Origin: Paratinospora sagittata
Taxonomy: Eukaryota; Streptophyta; Magnoliopsida; Ranunculales; Menispermaceae
Direction of reading: 5' to 3'
Assembly (NCBI GenBank): GCA_035771175.1
Contig: CM069597.1
Span: 46,451,212 to 46,515,211, forward strand
DNA: 64,000 nucleotides
Shown: piece after piece, positions 60,501 through 64,000 of the stretch
Layout: each line of letters starts with the position of its first letter
Numbering within the stretch: position 1 is the first letter of the stretch
The notes under the pieces: model-generated
Database searches by the model: none
Seen by the model: the letters and a program-made list of their open reading frames with translations, nothing else
Told to the model about the DNA's origin: nothing
Made by a program: the position numbers and the translations under genes

Positions 60501-61817
60501 TCATGAATATTAAATGCCGATACAGTGGGTTAACCCCTCAATGTGCTGTTATTGTGGCAACGGTTAGGGCTTTGAAAATGCATGGTGGAGGACCTGAAGT
60601 GGTCGCAGGGAAGCCTCTTGACCATGCTTACTTGACTGAGAATGTGGGTCTTGTGGAAGCCGGTTGTGTTAATCTGGTGAGGCATATTTCCAACACAAAG
60701 GCTTATGGAGTGAATGTGGTGGTTGCTGTAAATGCCTTTTCTACTGATTCTGAAGCAGAGCTTAATGCAGTGAGAAATGCTTCATTAGCAGCAGGAGCAT
60801 TTGATGCTGTTATTTGTACTCATCATGCCCATGGTGGCAAGGGAGCGGTTAGTACAATCTACACTTACTGGTGTTTTACCGTTATAATGGAGCGTTGGTT
60901 TCACCATTTATGGTGATACTGGTATTTACTTGGTTATCCATGATTCCCATGAATAGAATGACAAGCTTCCTAGGACCAAATTTCCGCAAAAAACAATTTT
61001 GAGTAGTATTTCTAAACATATTTTTAGATGGCTAAATTGGCAGCCTGTTTTTACTATAATTTTCAGGTTGATCTTGGCATTGCTGTTCAAAGAGCCTGTG
61101 AGAATGTAACATTGCCATTGAAGTTTTTATATCCTTTGGACACCAGCATCAAAGAGAAAATTGAGGCAATAGCAAAGTCATATGGTGCCCGTGGTGTTGA
61201 ATACTCAGAGCAGGTTAGTAGGCCCTGTTTGTGTTTGCGATTCGGAAACTGTTTTCTGTATCCAAAAATTTGAAAACACACAAAATGTGTTTGGCTGGTT
61301 AAATCCGAAAATATTTTTTGAGATTTTACTTAGAAAAACATGTTGTTTTCAAAAAACAATAAAAAAAAGTTATTTTTTCGAAATTTTGAAATCACAAATC
61401 AAACACACCCTAAAGCTCTTTTCGACTACTTTAACAACGTCCTTTTTCTCCTCTTGAATACATTTAAATCTCTTTTTATCTGCTTTCACAATATTTCAAC
61501 GTGATCTTTTTCAACAAGCTTACTTTTTTTCTTTTTACTAGGCCGAGAAACAAATCGAGATGTATAGCAGGCAAGGATTTTCCTCTCTGCCTATATGCAT
61601 GGCAAAAACCCAATATTCCTTCTCACACATTCCTTCTCAAAAAGGAGCTCCCGTTGGATTCGTGTTACCTATCCGGGATGTAAGAGCCAGCATTGGTGCT
61701 GGATTCATCTATCCTCTCGTGGGAACCATGAGTACGATGCCTGGGCTTCCAACACGGCCTTGCTTCTTCGAAATCGACGTTGACACTGCCACCGGGAAAG
61801 TACTTGGTCTCTCTTGA
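57561..61817 (+). CDS. THFS: Formate-tetrahydrofolate ligase (10-formyl-THF synthetase)
   Basis: Five exons in phase: 57561-57728, 57884-58033, 59672-60847, 61067-61213 and 61542-61817, giving 638 residues, the normal plant length. It joins formate, ATP and tetrahydrofolate to give 10-formyl-THF (EC 6.3.4.3), mainly in the cytosol. The start is [12 protein letters not shown] with no clear transit peptide. The nucleotide loop [11 protein letters not shown] is near residues 82-92. Further family blocks are [95 protein letters not shown] and the end [20 protein letters not shown]. Exon 3 alone encodes 392 residues. Intron 4 carries a small inverted-repeat element. The copy looks intact and functional. 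Confidence 0.97.
61221..61410. mobile_element. MITE-like element in intron 4 of formate-THF ligase
   Basis: This 190-bp unit has imperfect inverted ends: GGCCCTGTTTGTGTTTGCGATT at the left and the complement of AAATCACAAATCAAACACACCC at the right. Both ends are flanked by TA. It is AT-rich and has no coding capacity. Superfamily is not settled. Confidence 0.6.
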
Positions 61818-62226
61818 AAACCAGGATTTTCAATTTTGGCTTGCTGCATGGTAGTCTTATCGTCTTGGAGGTATGTTTGCCTTTTCTAACCGGTTAGAAA
61901 CATTGAATAAAGAACCTCCTCATCTTGGCCTGATTTTTCAAAGTCAGAGCTGTATGTAACAGTGCCTACATGTTTGGAATGTGCGTGACAGCAGTAATGT
62001 ACACTATAAATAAGAAAAGAAAAATGTCTCTTTTCCCCCCGTAAATTTGGATGAATGTTCTTAGTTCTTGCCTTGGCCCTACAAATATTGACATAAAACC
62101 CTAAATCATCTGCCGGAATGTGATCTGGATTATCCTCTGCCATTGCTCTATGGATGTTCTTCTCTTGTTTAGTAAAGTCATATCTTTTTGGGTAGGCTTT
62201 GAGCAGTAAGGATAATTTGGCACTCT

Positions 62227-62368
62227 TGCTACTGCCTCACCCTAAGGGGTGGGGGGATTAATGAGTCAGGAATGGGCTTAATACCTCTCCGAGATTGTGG
62301 TATGATGATATAGCTGGTTATACAACTAACGACTAACATTGTTTCTTCTCCCAAAAAAAAAAAAAAAA
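62227..62368 (+). repeat. SINE-like repeat, copy A, with poly-A
   Basis: It reads TGCTACTGCCTCACCCTAAG, then GGATTAATGAGTCAGGAATG, GGCTTAATACCTCTCCGAGA, TTGTGGTATGATGATATAGC and TGGTTATACAACTAACGACT, ending in about 17 A. It is clearly related to copy B. Confidence 0.6.
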
Positions 62369-62811
62369 GGATAATTTTTCACTCTTTTGGAATTGGATGC
62401 AAAACCAACTGAGAAAAAGTGCCATATTTTTGGATTTTATTAGAACAGATGAGTAATGAACTCATCCATATCTAAATGATCAGAACAGTCTTTTACATCA
62501 ATTGAGTTATATATGTTAAAAATGCATCAGGTTGTTACTTCCAGAGTTTCATGTAATTTTTACTATTTGAGTGGTGATAATAGATTTCTGAAAAGGTTAT
62601 GTAGGAAAAGTTTTTATTGTGATCTTCTTGTACATTAAATTAATTAGGTTTTTTTAATAGTAAATTAAAACAAAAGATTTTTCATACAAAACATTTGAGA
62701 AGGGTTGGCTTCTGATTACCTTCATAATTTATTTTTGAGGAGATATGAATATGTTTTAGATTTAATTAATAAAGAGGTGACTTTAAAACTTAAATGTTTT
62801 AGATTTAATTA

Positions 62812-62952
62812 TTGTCACTACCTCACTCTAGAGGCCAGAGGGTGAGGGCGATTAACGGTTAGGAATGAGCTTGATACCTTTTTGAGAGTGTGGTATGGTG
62901 ACGAAGCTAATTATACAATTAACTATTAAATTATTTTTTTTAAAAAAAAGGT
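62812..62952 (+). repeat. SINE-like repeat, copy B
   Basis: It shares with copy A the series CTACCTCACTCTAGAG, CGATTAACGGTTAGGAATGA, GCTTGATACC, GAGAGTGTGGTATGGTGACG and ATTATACAATTAACTATTAA, then a T-rich/A-rich tail. Divergence from copy A is sizeable, so both are old. Confidence 0.6.
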
Positions 62953-64000
62953 TTTTCTAGGAGTACTATTTCTTTTCTAATTGTTATTCCATAGACTAAT
63001 CAAGTCATTTATTGACTAAGAGGCCTACAACTTGGACTTTTCAAAAAATAAACATGAAAATTGAAATGGATGGAACAATAATTCTAAGACTAAGCTATCA
63101 ATTTCATCATCTATATGTACTAATTAAAAAGATGAAAGCAACATGGATGATTTCTCAAAGAAAAGGACAAAGAGATATAAAGTAAGCAAAGGTAGATTAT
63201 AAAAAGATGGAAAGCCAGTAAAAGTTGCATATCTGATTATTTTATAACTTAAAACCCATATTCATCACTTAAAGAACTCACCATTGTAATGCCAACTTCA
63301 ATATCTGATTCCCTTTTCAACTTGCCCATAAAAAATAAATTACTCAAATTGTAAAATAATAAAATTAATTTAATGATTACGTGGCAAACATGCAAAGGCT
63401 GGAACAGAGACTTCTTTGTATAACTGAGAAGTAGTACTGGCTCACTGGCGACTCGCGGCTTCGACAAGGGTGTTCAGCGTAGCGTAGCAATTATGGCTAC
63501 GACTAGCTTGACAGTTGGACACGTGTCGTACTATCTGACCCATTTTTTTTTTCTTAAAAAAAAATCGTTTGATCAGATCAGAATATTCGGTCAGGTAGAG
63601 AGAGAGAAAATGAAGAGAGAGAGAGGCACGCGAGAAAAGAACAAAGGAAAAAACGAGCACCACAACAATTTAAGGAACGACATTCCTAAAATACCCTTGG
63701 GGTTTTATGAGGAAATGACGAGAATGCCCTTTTACCTCGAGTCAAAAAAAAAAAAAAAAAAAAAACTGAGTGCGTGGTTGGCCCTACTGTCGCTGGCTGC
63801 TGCGTGACATCTAACCAAACATAGAAAAATAAAACGGTAAAAAAAAACCTTACAGAGGAATGACACCTATTTTACACTGTCTACCCTTGTTTTAGAAAAT
63901 AATAAAAATAACAATAATAAAAAAATTGAGTCTTTCAGTACTTTTTGACCTCTTTGAAGGGATATTTTTTAAAAATAAAATAAATAATATCTAGTGGATT

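Larger units (their letters stand above)
61818..64000. other. Intergenic DNA downstream of formate-THF ligase
   Basis: It holds the ligase 3' flank, two SINE-like repeats (62227-62368 and 62812-62952), AT-rich DNA, and from about 63400 a less AT-rich stretch with GA-rich text and a poly-A run (63746-63767). The frame 63493-63807 spans poly-A/T runs and gives no recognisable protein. It could be promoter DNA of a gene beyond the window. Confidence 0.5.

Noticed and set aside
2560..61817. A folate gene cluster (SHMT relic plus formate-THF ligase)
   Set aside because: The two lie about 55 kb apart, separated by unrelated genes, and the SHMT piece is dead. Shared pathway here is most likely chance.
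63493..63807. Possible 104-residue protein near the right end
   Set aside because: The frame crosses poly-T and poly-A runs and GA-rich text, with no motif and no plant-family resemblance.
1..64000. CRISPR arrays, rRNA, tRNA genes, bacterial operons
   Set aside because: No regular spacer-repeat array and no tRNA- or rRNA-like segment was recognised. All tandem arrays seen fit retroelement or simple repeats in a plant nuclear genome.

Overview
The window is nuclear DNA of a dicot flowering plant. It has multi-exon genes with GT-AG introns and plant-specific gene families, AT-rich intergenic DNA, and nested LTR and LINE retrotransposons. Some dispersed repeats look cucurbit-like, but I cannot prove the family. 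A run of exactly 100 N at 30680-30779 is an assembly gap, so order and distance across it are uncertain.

Left part (1-24.3 kb) is gene-poor and rearranged. A serine hydroxymethyltransferase (SHMT) first exon with a premature stop runs into the 3' end of a Copia element (2560-3539). An RTE-like LINE tail follows, then the last six exons of a SEMI-ROLLED LEAF 2/EFR3-like gene with nothing upstream (6264-9946). Next is a complete gene for an isoprenylated HMA-domain protein whose CxxC metal site is missing (12529-14026). After it come a broken ABCB-transporter end (15555-16208), an LTR fragment, and an L1-type LINE split by a 5.8-kb Tnt1-like Copia element on the minus strand. That element has both LTRs, PBS, PPT and a 5-bp target duplication (17626-23421).

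Right part (24.3-64 kb) is gene-rich. In order it holds: TWISTED DWARF 1/FKBP42 (plus strand, cut off by the gap); a PTI1-like kinase (minus); origin recognition complex subunit 1, ORC1 (plus, 16 coding exons, PHD finger and AAA+ ATPase); organellar phenylalanyl-tRNA synthetase (minus); 3-methyladenine DNA glycosylase (minus); a small one-helix membrane protein (plus); and formate-tetrahydrofolate ligase (plus, 5 exons). I rebuilt exon boundaries by hand from reading frame, splice sites and remembered family sequence. All coding phases add up in each complete model.

Functional links: ORC1 (replication licensing), the DNA glycosylase (base-excision repair) and the kinase each carry an E2F-type TTTCCCGC motif upstream, which suggests S-phase control. 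Formate-THF ligase and the SHMT relic belong to one-carbon folate metabolism, but their shared presence here looks like chance. I found no new defence-type or otherwise undescribed system. The most unusual items are the SHMT-Copia chimera, a 120-bp duplication over the start of the tRNA-synthetase gene, the GC-AG intron inside the ORC1 Walker A exon, and the repeat-built control regions of the Copia element.
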